From contig JASEVX010000003.1 in NCBI GenBank assembly GCA_031761405.1, positions 113,773,831 to 113,837,830 on the forward strand: a stretch of 64,000 nucleotides of DNA, given 5' to 3'. Source of the stretch: Serripes groenlandicus (lineage: Eukaryota; Mollusca; Bivalvia; Cardiida; Cardiidae). The notes beneath the pieces were generated by a model that saw nothing but the letters and a program-made list of their open reading frames with translations, searched no databases and had not been told where the DNA came from. Below are positions 63,777-64,000 of this stretch, piece by piece. How positions within the stretch are numbered: the first letter of the stretch is position 1; each line of letters starts with the position of its first letter. Position numbers and translations under genes: made by a program.

Positions 63777-64000
63777 ATTAAAGGGCTAATTTCATAGAGC
63801 GCTGCCTATATTTGCTATATGTCATAAAGGTTTCATGCATTTCAATTATAGGACTACTAAGTTAATACAATCTTAACCCTTCTCCACACACAGAAGATTT
63901 CTGATACCTCTGCAGCATATGACATTTGAAAGCATTGTAGAAAAAAGAGAAAATGTTTTCTACTCTTTTCAATAATTAAACTTTACATTGAAGAGATAAT

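Overview
This is eukaryotic DNA from an invertebrate, most likely a bivalve mollusc. The evidence is an intron-split METTL27-like gene, dense short palindromic transposons, a LINE with a 2A-like peptide, and degenerate dispersed repeats that I associate with bivalve genomes. Species assignment is inference.

The left half (about 1.98-30.4 kb) is an integrated Polinton/Maverick (adintovirus-like) element. It encodes protein-primed DNA polymerase B, an FtsK/HerA-type packaging ATPase, a retroviral-type integrase with a C-terminal chromodomain, an adenain-like cysteine protease, a double-jelly-roll major capsid protein (F54H12.2-like), a candidate penton/minor capsid protein, small basic or membrane-active candidates, and a zinc-knuckle protein. 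The core is present twice in direct order, offset by 12.9 kb and almost identical. A 200-base N gap separates the copies, the second copy starts in indel-riddled sequence beside the gap, and the first has an indel-riddled capsid gene. One element whose two overlapping contig ends were not merged explains this better than a true tandem pair. Use copy 1 for the polymerase and copy 2 for the capsid gene and right end.

The flanks of the element carry the most unusual signals. Three small genes (102 aa at the left end on the minus strand, 90 aa just inside it, 88 aa at the right end) each have a TATA box and end in a histone-mRNA-type 3' signal: a 6-bp stem with a UUUU loop, an ACA/ACC flank, and a GAAAGTT-like block 12-14 nt later. 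The stems covary between genes. The 102-aa and 88-aa proteins share a C-terminal CX2CX5CXH motif, and two triple AGGTCA arrays precede the 90-aa gene. A hAT transposon with a perfect 8-bp target duplication sits between the two left genes. Several core genes overlap by ATGA or TAATG junctions; others have candidate 3' splice sites 15-18 nt before the start codon.

To the right lie a 0.5-kb cluster of perfect palindromes built from GGTCTACCCTCC, short tandem repeats, a tRNA-derived SINE and a 48-bp minisatellite. A METTL27-like methyltransferase gene follows (four exons seen, 34.0-43.0 kb). Its 7-kb intron holds a minus-strand LINE (ORF1 with 2A-like motif, endonuclease, reverse transcriptase) that is interrupted by a 1.5-kb insertion. 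From 43 to 64 kb I see no host gene. That stretch holds piggyBac-like MITEs with TTAA ends, a second palindromic MITE family, a 146-bp tandem repeat, dispersed degenerate repeats, and a 4.4-kb minisatellite of 51-bp units with higher-order structure.
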